This document shows positions 25,323 to 33,750 of a stretch of 64,000 bases of DNA, one piece after another. Position numbers and translations under genes: made by a program. Within the stretch, counting starts at the first letter, position 1. Each line of letters opens with the position of its first letter. The notes beneath the pieces are model-generated. The model saw only the letters and a program-made list of their open reading frames with translations. It had not been told where the DNA came from and made no database searches. The stretch is from Sedimentimonas flavescens (GTDB lineage: Bacteria; Pseudomonadota; Alphaproteobacteria; Rhodobacterales; Rhodobacteraceae): positions 62,001 through 126,000 of the forward strand of contig NZ_JAHVAI010000013.1 of NCBI RefSeq assembly GCF_019264375.1. The letters run 5' to 3'.

Positions 25323-27149
25323 ATGGGCGGCGCACAACAGGCCATTATCGCGTTTCTTGAGAGCGTCCATCCTTATGACAACCTGCCGCGGGACGAGTTG
25401 GTGCGCGTCGCCAGTTCCTTCAGCCGCAGGGAGGTTCCCGCCGGAACCGACATCTATCGCAAGGACGACAAGCTTGAGGGCCTCTACCTGATCAAGTCGG
25501 GCGGGGTCGAGATCACCGAGGAGAACGGTGCCCTCGTGTCGATCCTTGGGCCGCGCAACTCGTTCGGCGAGCGCGGGCTGATGCGCGAAGGTATCGCCGT
25601 CACCAGCGCAAAGGCGACCGAGCAGACCGTGCTTCTGATGCTCCCGCTGGCCGAATTCGCCCGCCTGAGTGACGAGTTCCCTCCCTTCAAGCGGTTCTTC
25701 AACCGCACCCGCGGGCGCGAGTCGCGCCAGGCCGATATCGCGACGATGAAGATCGCCGATCTTCTGGCGCGCAAACCGATGAGCTGTTCGCCCGATGCGA
25801 CGGTGCGCGAGGCCGCGCAGATCATGCGCGATTCCCATGTCTCTTCGCTCGGCGTGACCGAGGGTGACAAGCTGCGCGGCATCGTCACTGTGCGCGATCT
25901 GTCCAACAAGGTGCTGGCGGGCGGGCTGAGCCCGGATGTGCCGGTGCGCGAGGTCATGACGCCCGATCCGATCTCGCTGCCGCTCAGTGCGCTTGGGTCG
26001 GACATCCTGCACATCATGCTGGAACGCCGTATCGGCCATCTGCCGATCGTCGAAGGCGGCCGCTTCGCCGGGATGATCACCCAGACGGACCTGACCCGCT
26101 TCCAGGCGGTCAGCTCGGCCGTGCTGATCCGCGACGTGGCTGGCGCCGACAGCGTCGAAGAGATGGCGGCGGTCACCGCGCGCATCCCGCAGCTTCTGGT
26201 GCAACTGGTCGGCGGGCATCACAGCCACGAGGTCGTTACCCGGCTGATTACCGATATCGCCGATGCCGTGACGCGGCGCCTGCTGGCCATGGCCGAGGCC
26301 GAGCTTGGCCCGGCGCCCGTGCCCTACCTCTGGCTGGCCTGTGGTAGCCAGGGCCGACAGGAGCAGACCGGCGTCAGCGATCAGGACAACTGCCTGATCA
26401 TCGACGATGCCGTGACGCCCGACGACATGGTTTACTTCCGCAAACTCGCCAAGATCGTCTCGGACGGGCTGCATGCCTGCGGCTACGTTTATTGCCCCGG
26501 CGACATGATGGCGACGGCTGATCGCTGGTGTCAGCCCGCGCGGGTCTGGCGCGACTATTTCCACGGCTGGATCAACAAGCCGAACCCCGAGGCGCAGATG
26601 CTCGCCTCGGTGATGTTCGACCTGCGCCCCATTGGCGGCAATGGCCCGAGCCTCTATCAGAGCCTGCAAGAAGAGACGCTGGAGATCGCCGCGCGTAACT
26701 CGATCTTCGTGGCGCATATGATCTCGAACTCGCTCAAGCACACGCCGCCACTTGGCCTGATCCGCGGTTTCGCGACGATCCGTTCGGGCGAGCATCGCAA
26801 TCATATCGACATGAAGCACAATGGCGTGGTGCCGGTCACCGATCTGGGCCGCGTCTATGCGTTGCAGGGGCGGTTGACCGCCGCCAACACTCGGGCGCGT
26901 CTGCTCGGTGCCGAGGAGGCGGGGATCATCTCGGCCTCGGGCGCGCGCGATCTGATCGAGGCCTATGACCTGATCGCCACGATGCGGCTTGAGAACCAGT
27001 CGCACCTGATCAAGGCAGGGCGGAAGCCGGACAACTATCTGGCGCCGTCGGACCTGTCGGATTTTGAGCGCTCGCATCTGCGCGACGCTTTCGTGGTGGT
27101 GCGCACGATGCAGTCGGCCGTCGGACACGGCAAGGCAGCAGTGAGCTAA
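25323..27149 (+). CDS. cNMP-binding / CBS / DUF294 nucleotidyltransferase
   Basis: A 608-residue cytoplasmic regulator; ATG 25323 follows GGAGAAAG. Domains in order: cyclic-nucleotide-binding-like (10-125, YLIKSGGVEI and FGERGLM), paired CBS domains (about 150-270, VREAAQIMRDSHVSSLGVTEG and LPIVEGGRFAGMITQ), DUF294 nucleotidyltransferase (300-440) and DUF294_C. The transferase motif is G341-S-Q-G-R, then the metal-binding Asp353 and Asp355 in SDQDN, as in GlnD-type enzymes. CBS pairs commonly bind AMP, ADP or ATP. It follows the symporter, an arrangement I recall as conserved in acetate clusters. Its protein target is unknown. Confidence 0.88.
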   Translation: MGGAQQAIIAFLESVHPYDNLPRDELVRVASSFSRREVPAGTDIYRKDDKLEGLYLIKSGGVEITEENGALVSILGPRNSFGERGLMREGIAVTSAKATEQTVLLMLPLAEFARLSDEFPPFKRFFNRTRGRESRQADIATMKIADLLARKPMSCSPDATVREAAQIMRDSHVSSLGVTEGDKLRGIVTVRDLSNKVLAGGLSPDVPVREVMTPDPISLPLSALGSDILHIMLERRIGHLPIVEGGRFAGMITQTDLTRFQAVSSAVLIRDVAGADSVEEMAAVTARIPQLLVQLVGGHHSHEVVTRLITDIADAVTRRLLAMAEAELGPAPVPYLWLACGSQGRQEQTGVSDQDNCLIIDDAVTPDDMVYFRKLAKIVSDGLHACGYVYCPGDMMATADRWCQPARVWRDYFHGWINKPNPEAQMLASVMFDLRPIGGNGPSLYQSLQEETLEIAARNSIFVAHMISNSLKHTPPLGLIRGFATIRSGEHRNHIDMKHNGVVPVTDLGRVYALQGRLTAANTRARLLGAEEAGIISASGARDLIEAYDLIATMRLENQSHLIKAGRKPDNYLAPSDLSDFERSHLRDAFVVVRTMQSAVGHGKAAVS

Positions 27150-27158
27150 GGGGTAACG

Positions 27159-27686
27159 ATGGTCAACGATTTCATCACCATGCTGGCAGCGGCCTTTCTG
27201 GCCGTCGTCGTGGTTTTCGCGGCACGCCATGCGCTGCGTAAGATCCTCGGCGTACAGCTGCCCAAATGGGCGATGCCTGCGACGGCCGGTGTGGCAATGC
27301 TGTTCGCCACGATCTGGAGTGAATACGCTTGGTATCCGCGCCTGCGCGCTGGCCTGCCCGAGACCGCGACGATCCTGCGCACGGTCGAGGAGAGCAAGCC
27401 GTGGCGGCCCTGGACCTACGTATTCCCGATGACGGTGCGGGCGATGGCGCTGGATCGCGGCACGGTCCGCCATCCTGCACCGGGGATCGCACAAACCGAA
27501 CTCTTGTTGATGCAGCGTTGGATGCCGGTACAGCCGGTCAGCGTTGCCTATGACTGCGAAAATGCGGCGCGCGCCGATCTTGTGGAGGGGGCGCAGATCA
27601 ACCCGGATGGCACGCTGACGGGGGCCGAATGGTACCCGTTGGATGCCACCGATGAGGGACTGAAGGCCGCCTGTCTGGGAGGATGA
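27159..27686 (+). CDS. Membrane-anchored protein of unknown function in the acetate run
   Basis: A 175-residue protein starting at ATG 27159 (9 bases after the DUF294 gene). Two N-terminal hydrophobic helices (FITMLAAAFLAVVVVFAARHAL and AMPATAGVAMLFATIW) are followed by a soluble domain of about 120 residues. It contains WSEYAWYPRLRAGLPE and a segment CENAARADLVEGAQINPDGT. I do not recognise the family. Its stop overlaps the response-regulator start (ATGA), so it belongs to the same transcript and may pass a signal to that pair. Confidence 0.75.
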   Translation: MVNDFITMLAAAFLAVVVVFAARHALRKILGVQLPKWAMPATAGVAMLFATIWSEYAWYPRLRAGLPETATILRTVEESKPWRPWTYVFPMTVRAMALDRGTVRHPAPGIAQTELLLMQRWMPVQPVSVAYDCENAARADLVEGAQINPDGTLTGAEWYPLDATDEGLKAACLGG

Positions 27687-28084
27687 ACATGGCCGACGGT
27701 GGGAGGAAACATCGTGTCCTTATCGTGGAGGATGAGGACAACATCGCAATCGCGCTCGACTATCTGATGAGCCGCGAGGGCTTCGATCACGACCGCATCG
27801 CCACCGGTGCGGGCGCGATCGATCGCATCCGTGCGACACATCCCGATCTGGTGCTTCTGGATGTCATGCTGCCCGAGGTATCGGGCTATGAGATCTGCCA
27901 GGAAATCCGGGCCGATACCGGTCTGAGCGACGTGAAGATCCTGATGATGACCGCGCGCGGCTCCGCCATGGAGCGGCGCAAGGGGCTTGCCCTCGGGGCT
28001 GACGGGTTCATCGCAAAGCCGTTCGAACTCAAGGAATTGCGTGACGAGGTGCATCGTCTTCTCGATGAGGGAGCGCAGACATGA
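27683..28084 (+). CDS. REC-only response regulator
   Basis: A 133-residue single receiver domain with no output domain. Phospho-acceptor Asp60 (VLLDVMLPEVSG), acidic pocket Glu16-Asp17, switch Thr90 and Lys112 are all present, so it should be phosphorylated. It is translationally coupled on both sides: ATGA with the gene before, and its stop overlaps the ATG of the exonuclease-kinase-like gene. The partner kinase-like protein has lost its phosphorylated His, so phosphate may come from another kinase such as the CrbS-like protein at 61081. The output partner is unknown. Confidence 0.88.
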   Translation: MNMADGGRKHRVLIVEDEDNIAIALDYLMSREGFDHDRIATGAGAIDRIRATHPDLVLLDVMLPEVSGYEICQEIRADTGLSDVKILMMTARGSAMERRKGLALGADGFIAKPFELKELRDEVHRLLDEGAQT

Positions 28085-30174
28085 CCCTGGCCAATCTCAG
28101 CCTCCGTTTGCGCGTCTTTCTGTTTTTTGCCGCGCTGGCGGCTGGGAATATCGGCGCCCTGGTCGCTGGAATGGTCTTCGGGTTTGAAAAGCTGGGCGTG
28201 CCCGAGGCGCTCGATGGTTTCATCATCGGCGGCACGGTCGCCGGTTTCGTGATCCTCGGGTTGATCACCGGCGTATGGTTCCTGTTCGACGAAAACGTGG
28301 CCAAGCCGATTGAGCGGCTTGCAGGCGGGATGCGCGCGCGCACCCACGCCGAGGTCGCCTCGGAGCTCGACCAGTCCTCCGGCCGTTATCTGGGCGATCT
28401 GGCCCCCGCAGCAGCCGCCGTCACGCAGCATCTGGCCGAGACGCGCTCGGCCCTCATTGAGTCGGTGCAGCGCGAAACCAACCGTCTTGCGCGCGAGAAG
28501 GAGCGGCTCGAGGCGTTGCTTTCGGACGTTCCCGTGGGGGTTTTGCTGTGCACCCCGGACCATCAGCTGGTTTTCTACAACGGGCAGGCGGTTGACCTTT
28601 TAGGTGGCGGCCATGCGCCGGGCCTTGATCGCCGGGTGTTTGATTACCTGCACCAGGCGCCGGTCGCCCATGCCTATGCACGTCTGATCGAGACCGACGA
28701 TCCCGACGCCGCCTCGGACTTGCTGTGTTCCACGGTGGCTGACGGCAAGGTGCTGGCTGCCCGTATGCGCCTGTTGTCCGAGGGAGAGGATCGTCACATC
28801 ACCTCCCGCCCCGGCTATGTTCTGACCCTGCGCGATGTGTCGGGCGACATGCGCGCCCATGCGCAGCGAGAGCAGCTGATGGACGAGCTGTTCGACCGGA
28901 TCCGCCGCCCTGCCGCGGCGCTGCAATCGCTGACCGGGGTACTGACCGCGGATGACGGCCCGTCGGGCGCGGCACGCGACAAGGTGCGCTCGGCTGCGCG
29001 AACCGAGGCGCTGATGCTGGCCGATGCGATCCATACCCTCTTCGAGCGTCACGAGGCCAACCGCGCCGACTGGTGGCCGCTCGGGATGATCCGGGCTTCG
29101 GACCTTGGCGATGCGGTGCGTGCGCGGGTCGAGGCCGATCACGGTCAGATCGAGATCGAGGCCGCGCCGCTCATGTTGCGCTGCGAGGGTTTTGAGATGG
29201 TTGCGCTTCTCGGAACGCTGACGTCGCGGCTAGAGGGCCGCTCCGCGTTCCGCCTTGAGATCTCCGAGGAAGAGGGCGGTGCGCTGATTGCACTGGAATG
29301 GCATGGTGCACCCGTGCCGATCAGCGAGCTTGAGCAATGGCTCGATGCTCCGCTTGAAGTAGGCATGGCCGATGTGACCGGGCGGCGGGTGCTTGTGACC
29401 CACGCCAGCGAGATCTGGCCCGAGCCGATGGCTGGCGGACGGGGGCGGCTCTGCATCCCGCTGCGCGAGGCCCGCCGCGTCACCAAGCGCCCCAAGCCGA
29501 TCCCGCGCGCGGTGGTTTACGATTTCGAACTCCTGGGCCAGGTGCGCGACGCCGAGGTTGCCGCAACGCCGCTGGAACGGCTGACCTATGTGGTCTTCGA
29601 TACGGAAACCACAGGCCTTTTGCCGACCGAGGGTGATGAGATCGTGCAGATCGCCGCCGTGCGTATCGTGAACGGGCGCCGGGTCGAGACCGAAGTGTTC
29701 GACACGCTCGTGAACCCGCACCGCAGCATCCCCCCGGCCTCGACCGAGGTGCACGGAATCTCGGATGCGATGGTCGTCGATGCGCCCGATATCGTCGAAG
29801 TCGGACGGCGTTTCCATAAATTCGCCGAAGGGGCGGTTCTGATCGCCCATAACGCGCCCTTCGATATGGAGTTTCTGCGCCGCAAGGAATTGTCGATCGG
29901 GGAGCATTTCGACAACCCGATCCTCGATACGGTTCTGCTGTCGGCGGTGGTGTTCGGCCAGTCCGAGACGCACAGCCTTGATGCGCTGACCCATCGCCTC
30001 GGGATCACGATCCCCGAGGAGGCGCGTCACACCGCGATCGGCGACACGGTCGCAACGGCGGATGCCTTCCTCAAGCTGCTGCCGGCGCTGAAGGCGCGCG
30101 GACTGAACACCTTTGGCGAGGTCGTGGCAGAGGTGCGCAAACACGGGCGGCTGCTCAAGGACCTCAACGCCTGA
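28081..30174 (+). CDS. Membrane pseudo-histidine-kinase fused to DEDDh 3'-5' exonuclease
   Basis: A 697-residue protein. Two membrane helices (VFLFFAALAAGNIGALVAGM and GFIIGGTVAGFVILGLITG) lead into a HAMP-like linker, a coiled coil (115-150), a PAS-like domain (155-250), and a dimerisation/ATPase-like region (255-480). At the H-box position the phosphorylated His is replaced by Asp272 (ELFDRIRRPAAAL), and no N- or G-box is recognisable. The C-terminal 200 residues are a DnaQ-type exonuclease with DTETTG (Asp507, Glu509), HNAPFDMEF (Asp595) and HTAIGDT (His650, Asp655): a complete DEDDh set. The nuclease should be active; the kinase part probably only senses or scaffolds. Confidence 0.85.
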   Translation: MTLANLSLRLRVFLFFAALAAGNIGALVAGMVFGFEKLGVPEALDGFIIGGTVAGFVILGLITGVWFLFDENVAKPIERLAGGMRARTHAEVASELDQSSGRYLGDLAPAAAAVTQHLAETRSALIESVQRETNRLAREKERLEALLSDVPVGVLLCTPDHQLVFYNGQAVDLLGGGHAPGLDRRVFDYLHQAPVAHAYARLIETDDPDAASDLLCSTVADGKVLAARMRLLSEGEDRHITSRPGYVLTLRDVSGDMRAHAQREQLMDELFDRIRRPAAALQSLTGVLTADDGPSGAARDKVRSAARTEALMLADAIHTLFERHEANRADWWPLGMIRASDLGDAVRARVEADHGQIEIEAAPLMLRCEGFEMVALLGTLTSRLEGRSAFRLEISEEEGGALIALEWHGAPVPISELEQWLDAPLEVGMADVTGRRVLVTHASEIWPEPMAGGRGRLCIPLREARRVTKRPKPIPRAVVYDFELLGQVRDAEVAATPLERLTYVVFDTETTGLLPTEGDEIVQIAAVRIVNGRRVETEVFDTLVNPHRSIPPASTEVHGISDAMVVDAPDIVEVGRRFHKFAEGAVLIAHNAPFDMEFLRRKELSIGEHFDNPILDTVLLSAVVFGQSETHSLDALTHRLGITIPEEARHTAIGDTVATADAFLKLLPALKARGLNTFGEVVAEVRKHGRLLKDLNA

Positions 30175-30177
30175 GGA

Positions 30178-30519
30178 TCAGACGATCTCCAGAACGGCCT
30201 CGGGTGGGCGCCCGAGGCGCGCCGCCGTGTCGCTCAGGACCAGAGGGCGTTCGATCAGCTTGGGCTGCGCCGCCAGCGCGGCCAGGATCGTCGCGGTGTC
30301 CGCTTCGCGCGTCAGCGCCGCGGGGCGCTCCGCCTCTTTCCAGCGCACAAGCGTTTCGGCGGGCTGGTCCAGCAGGGCCAGTGCTTCGGCAAGCTCGGCA
30401 ACGCTCGGCGGATCGGTGAGGTAAAGCCGCACCTCGGGCGTCAGTCCGCGCGCCTCAAGCAGCGCGAGCGTCTCGCGCGACTTGCTGCAGCGCGGGTTGT
30501 GCCAGATCGTCAGAGCCAT
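30178..30519 (-). CDS. arsC: ArsC-family arsenate reductase-like protein
   Basis: A 113-residue thioredoxin-fold protein. It opens with [20 protein letters not shown], where the Cys in RCSKSR is the reductase nucleophile. A conserved Arg near the end (IERPLVL) fits the E. coli ArsC/Spx/YffB group. It may reduce arsenate with glutaredoxin, but many members of this group have no proven activity. Its start overlaps the end of pyrD by 10 bases. No other ars genes are in the window, so the arsenic role is uncertain. Confidence 0.82.
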   Translation of the reverse strand: MALTIWHNPRCSKSRETLALLEARGLTPEVRLYLTDPPSVAELAEALALLDQPAETLVRWKEAERPAALTREADTATILAALAAQPKLIERPLVLSDTAARLGRPPEAVLEIV

Positions 30520-31562
30520 TTGTCGCGCCCCGTACCCACGGCTTGCGAGACCGAGCCGAACCCGTCGCGCGCCAGCAGCGCATCGAGGCCGCGCGCGATC
30601 TCGGCGGCCAGTGACAGCCCGCCATAGACCATCGCGGTGTAAAGCTGCACGGCCGAGGCGCCCGCGCGGATCTTTTCATACGCCTGTTCTGCGGTGCTGA
30701 CCCCGCCAACCCCGATCAGCGGCAGCTTGCCCTGCGTGAGACGGAACATCTGCGCCAGCACGCGCGTGGACTTTTCGAACAATGGCTGCCCCGAAAGGCC
30801 GCCTTGCTGGCCACGATCTGCACTTTTCAAACCATCGCGCGAAAGCGTCGTGTTCGTGGCGATCAGACCGTCGATGCCCGCGTCAAGCGCGACCTCGGCG
30901 ATCTCCTCCAGTTCCGCCGCGCTCAGATCGGGTGCGATCTTGAGGAAAACCGGGATACGGCGCGGCAGTCCGTTGCGCGTATCGATCACCCCGGCCAGCA
31001 GTGCCGAGAGCGCCTCTTTGCCCTGAAGGTCGCGCAGCTTCTCGGTGTTGGGGGAGCTGACATTGACCGTGGCGAAATCGATATGCGGCCCGGCATGGCG
31101 CAGGACGGTGGCGAAATCGGCCGCGCGGTCGGCGCTGTCCTTGTTCGCGCCAAGGTTCAGGCCCACGGGGATACCGGCGGGCTTGGCGGCCAGACGGGTG
31201 GTGATCGGCTCCATCCCCTCGTTGTTGAAGCCAAAGCGGTTGATCGCGGCGTTATCCTCGGTCAGGCGCCACAGGCGCGGGCGCGGGTTGCCCTCTTGCG
31301 GGCGCGGCGTGGCGGCACCGACCTCAAGGAAACCAAAGCCCGAGCGCATCAACTGCGGCAGGGCCACGGCGTTCTTGTCATAGCCCGCGGCCAACCCGAT
31401 CGGGTTAGCCAGATCGAGGCCCGCAAGCTGCATCGCCAGACGCGGCGAGGTGATGGGGCCGGGAAGCGGCACCAACCCCGCGCGCAGCGCGCGCAGCGAC
31501 AGGCCATGGGCGGTCTCGGGGTCGAAGCGGTGCAACAGCGCCAGCCCGGTGCGTTCGATCAT
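30510..31562 (-). CDS. pyrD: Dihydroorotate dehydrogenase, class 2 (quinone)
   Basis: A 350-residue membrane-associated enzyme that oxidises dihydroorotate to orotate with FMN and quinone in pyrimidine synthesis. ATG 31562 starts [19 protein letters not shown], the typical N-terminal membrane-binding helices of class 2. Further signatures are [46 protein letters not shown], and [17 protein letters not shown] (FMN phosphate site). It starts 2 bases after the DUF952 stop, and overlaps arsC, forming a three-gene operon. Confidence 0.95.
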   Translation of the reverse strand: MIERTGLALLHRFDPETAHGLSLRALRAGLVPLPGPITSPRLAMQLAGLDLANPIGLAAGYDKNAVALPQLMRSGFGFLEVGAATPRPQEGNPRPRLWRLTEDNAAINRFGFNNEGMEPITTRLAAKPAGIPVGLNLGANKDSADRAADFATVLRHAGPHIDFATVNVSSPNTEKLRDLQGKEALSALLAGVIDTRNGLPRRIPVFLKIAPDLSAAELEEIAEVALDAGIDGLIATNTTLSRDGLKSADRGQQGGLSGQPLFEKSTRVLAQMFRLTQGKLPLIGVGGVSTAEQAYEKIRAGASAVQLYTAMVYGGLSLAAEIARGLDALLARDGFGSVSQAVGTGRDKWL

Positions 31563-31564
31563 GT

Positions 31565-31903
31565 TCACAGCAAACCCTCGGGGAAGATATGGCCGGTCGC
31601 GCCAAGCGGCAGGGAGCGATCCCAGGCCACCTCGGGCAGTTCCAGCGGACGGTAAAGATGCGGAAACAGCGCTCCACCGCGCGAGGGCTCCCATTTCAGG
31701 TCGGGGCCAAGCGCCTCGGCATGAACGGCCACCAGCACCAGATCGCTTTCGGTCGCGAAATGCTTGGCGGCGGTTTCGGCCACTTGTGACGCGGTCGAGA
31801 AATGGATGAAGCCGTCGGCCAGATCGACCGGAGCGCCAAGGGTGCGGCCCGCGTCACGGAACGCATTCCATTCAGGGCGGCGAAAGATCTTGTAAATCAG
31901 CAT
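31565..31903 (-). CDS. DUF952 family protein
   Basis: A 112-residue cytoplasmic protein from ATG 31903 ([12 protein letters not shown]). The block [23 protein letters not shown] is typical of DUF952, as is [19 protein letters not shown]. The fold has been likened to ADP-ribosyl-transfer-type folds, but no function is established. It is the first gene of the run leading to pyrD and arsC, 2 bases before pyrD. Confidence 0.85.
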   Translation of the reverse strand: MLIYKIFRRPEWNAFRDAGRTLGAPVDLADGFIHFSTASQVAETAAKHFATESDLVLVAVHAEALGPDLKWEPSRGGALFPHLYRPLELPEVAWDRSLPLGATGHIFPEGLL

Positions 31904-32074
31904 GGCAACCAAATGCCCTGTGCCCGGAAAATGGTCAATCCCGGCAATGCACCGATATGGCGCCAAGTCACCGCCCTGTTACGCATGGCCGCTAGCCAAA
32001 GTCGGACCGCAACCTTTGACAGCGCGAGAAACTGACCTCACAGTAAAAACTGTCTGACAACACCGGAGGGTTCG

Positions 32075-33658
32075 ATGCAAGCTCGTTTCCTGGCCTCAGC
32101 CGCAGCGCTCGCGCTTTCGGCGGGCACGGCTTCGGCCGATTACACGCTGCATGTGCTGCATATCAACGACATGCACAGCCGCATTGAAGAGATCAACAAA
32201 TACGACTCCACCTGTTCGGCCGAGGATTCGGCCGAAGGCAAGTGCTTTGGCGGCGTTGCGCGCGTGACCACCAAGATCAACGAGTTGCGCGATGCGATCA
32301 AAGCCGAGGGCGGCAATGTGATCGTGCTGGACGCGGGCGACCAGTTCCAGGGCTCGCTGTTCTACACGACCTACAAGGGCGCCGACACGGCCGAGTTCAT
32401 GAACAAGATCGGCTTCGACGCGATGGCCGTCGGTAACCACGAATTCGACGATGGCCCCGAAGGGCTGGCGGGTTTTCTGGAGAAGGTCTCGTTCCCGGTG
32501 CTGTCGGGCAACCTCGACCTGAGCCAGTCGAACGTGCTCAACGGCAAGGTCAGCGACACGGTCGTGCTCGAGGTCGGCGGCGAGAAGGTCGGCATCGTTT
32601 CGGCGCTGGCGACCGATACGGTCGAGACCTCCTCGCCCGGTCCGGCGGTGCTTTTCCAGGACGAGGCCGAGAGCCTGAAGGCCGATGTGGCCGCGCTTGA
32701 GGCCGAGGGTGTGAACAAGATCATCGCACTGACCCATGTCGGCTTCGTCAAGGACAAGGCGCTTGGCGAGGCGGTTGCCGGGCTCGATGTGGTTGTCGGT
32801 GGCCACTCGCACACCAAGTTCTCGAACACCGAGGAAGGGGCTGAAAAATACCCGACGATGGCGGGTTCGGTGCCGGTCGTCTCGGCCTATGCCTATTCGA
32901 AATACGTCGGCCATCTCGTGCTGACCTTCGACGATGCGGGTATGCTCAAGGATGCCTCGGGTGATACCGTTCTGCTCGATGCCTCGGTTACCCCTGATGC
33001 CGCGATCGCCGCGCGCGTGGCCGAGCTGGCCAAGCCGCTTGAAGAAGTGCGCGCCAGGGTCGTGTCCGAGACCACCACTGAGGTCGATGGCTCGCGCGAT
33101 AATTGCCGGCAGATGGAATGCGCCATGGGGAACCTTGTGGCCGATGCGATGCTCGACCGTGTGAAGGGGCAGGGCGTCAGCATTGCCATCCAGAACGGTG
33201 GCGGTCTGCGCGCTTCGATCGACGCGGGTCCGGTGACCATGGGCGAGGTTCTGACGGTGCTGCCGTTCCAGAACACGCTCTCGACCTTCGAGGCGAAAGG
33301 CTCGACCATCGTCGCGGCGCTGGAGAACGGCGCGAGCCAGCTTGAGGAAGGCGCGGGCCGCTTTACTCAGGTTGCGGGCCTGAAATACACGCTTGACCCG
33401 GCACAACCGGCAGGCAGCCGGATCTCCGACGTCATGGTGATGGACGCGGGCAGCTGGATGCCGATCGACCCGGCGAAAGTCTATGGCGTGGTGACCAACA
33501 ACTACGTTCGTCAGGGCGGCGACGGTTACAAGATGTTCGATAGCGAGGGCATGAACGCCTATGACTACGGCCCGGACCTCGCCGATGTGACGGCGGAGTA
33601 TCTGGCCAAGGTCGGCCCCTATACCCCGGCGCTCGATGGGCGGATTACCCGCAAGTAA
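32075..33658 (+). CDS. Periplasmic 5'-nucleotidase / UDP-sugar hydrolase (UshA-like)
   Basis: A 527-residue exported enzyme; the signal peptide ends near ASA-DY (residue 21). The metallophosphatase part has HINDMHSR (Asp32, His34), DAGDQFQG (86-93), GNHEFDDG (Asn121, His122), and GGHSHT later. The C-terminal nucleotidase domain has MGNLVADAMLDRV and AIQNGGGLRASI, and FTQVAGLKYTLDP. It removes phosphate from periplasmic nucleotides so that nucleosides can be taken up. A Cys pair (C47, C57) sits in an early loop. It has its own UUCG-loop terminator and stands as a single gene. Confidence 0.93.
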   Translation: MQARFLASAAALALSAGTASADYTLHVLHINDMHSRIEEINKYDSTCSAEDSAEGKCFGGVARVTTKINELRDAIKAEGGNVIVLDAGDQFQGSLFYTTYKGADTAEFMNKIGFDAMAVGNHEFDDGPEGLAGFLEKVSFPVLSGNLDLSQSNVLNGKVSDTVVLEVGGEKVGIVSALATDTVETSSPGPAVLFQDEAESLKADVAALEAEGVNKIIALTHVGFVKDKALGEAVAGLDVVVGGHSHTKFSNTEEGAEKYPTMAGSVPVVSAYAYSKYVGHLVLTFDDAGMLKDASGDTVLLDASVTPDAAIAARVAELAKPLEEVRARVVSETTTEVDGSRDNCRQMECAMGNLVADAMLDRVKGQGVSIAIQNGGGLRASIDAGPVTMGEVLTVLPFQNTLSTFEAKGSTIVAALENGASQLEEGAGRFTQVAGLKYTLDPAQPAGSRISDVMVMDAGSWMPIDPAKVYGVVTNNYVRQGGDGYKMFDSEGMNAYDYGPDLADVTAEYLAKVGPYTPALDGRITRK

Positions 33659-33678
33659 GCGGCCGAAAATGCCAATGC

Positions 33679-33707
33679 AGCGGGGGCTTCGGCCCCCGCT
33701 TCTTCTT
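33679..33707 (+). terminator. Rho-independent terminator with TTCG loop
   Basis: Stem AGCGGGGGC (33679-33687), loop TTCG, arm GCCCCCGCT (33692-33700), followed by TCTTCTT. It ends the 5'-nucleotidase gene. Confidence 0.85.
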
Positions 33708-33750
33708 GCGTGCCCCGGTTCTGCGCCTAGGATCGCCGCAGGAGGAGCCA

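Noticed and set aside
25230-27494. Long minus-strand open frame opposite the DUF294 gene (about 754 codons)
   Set aside because: Composition is biased (Arg, His, Asp) and the plus-strand protein has clear domains across the same bases.
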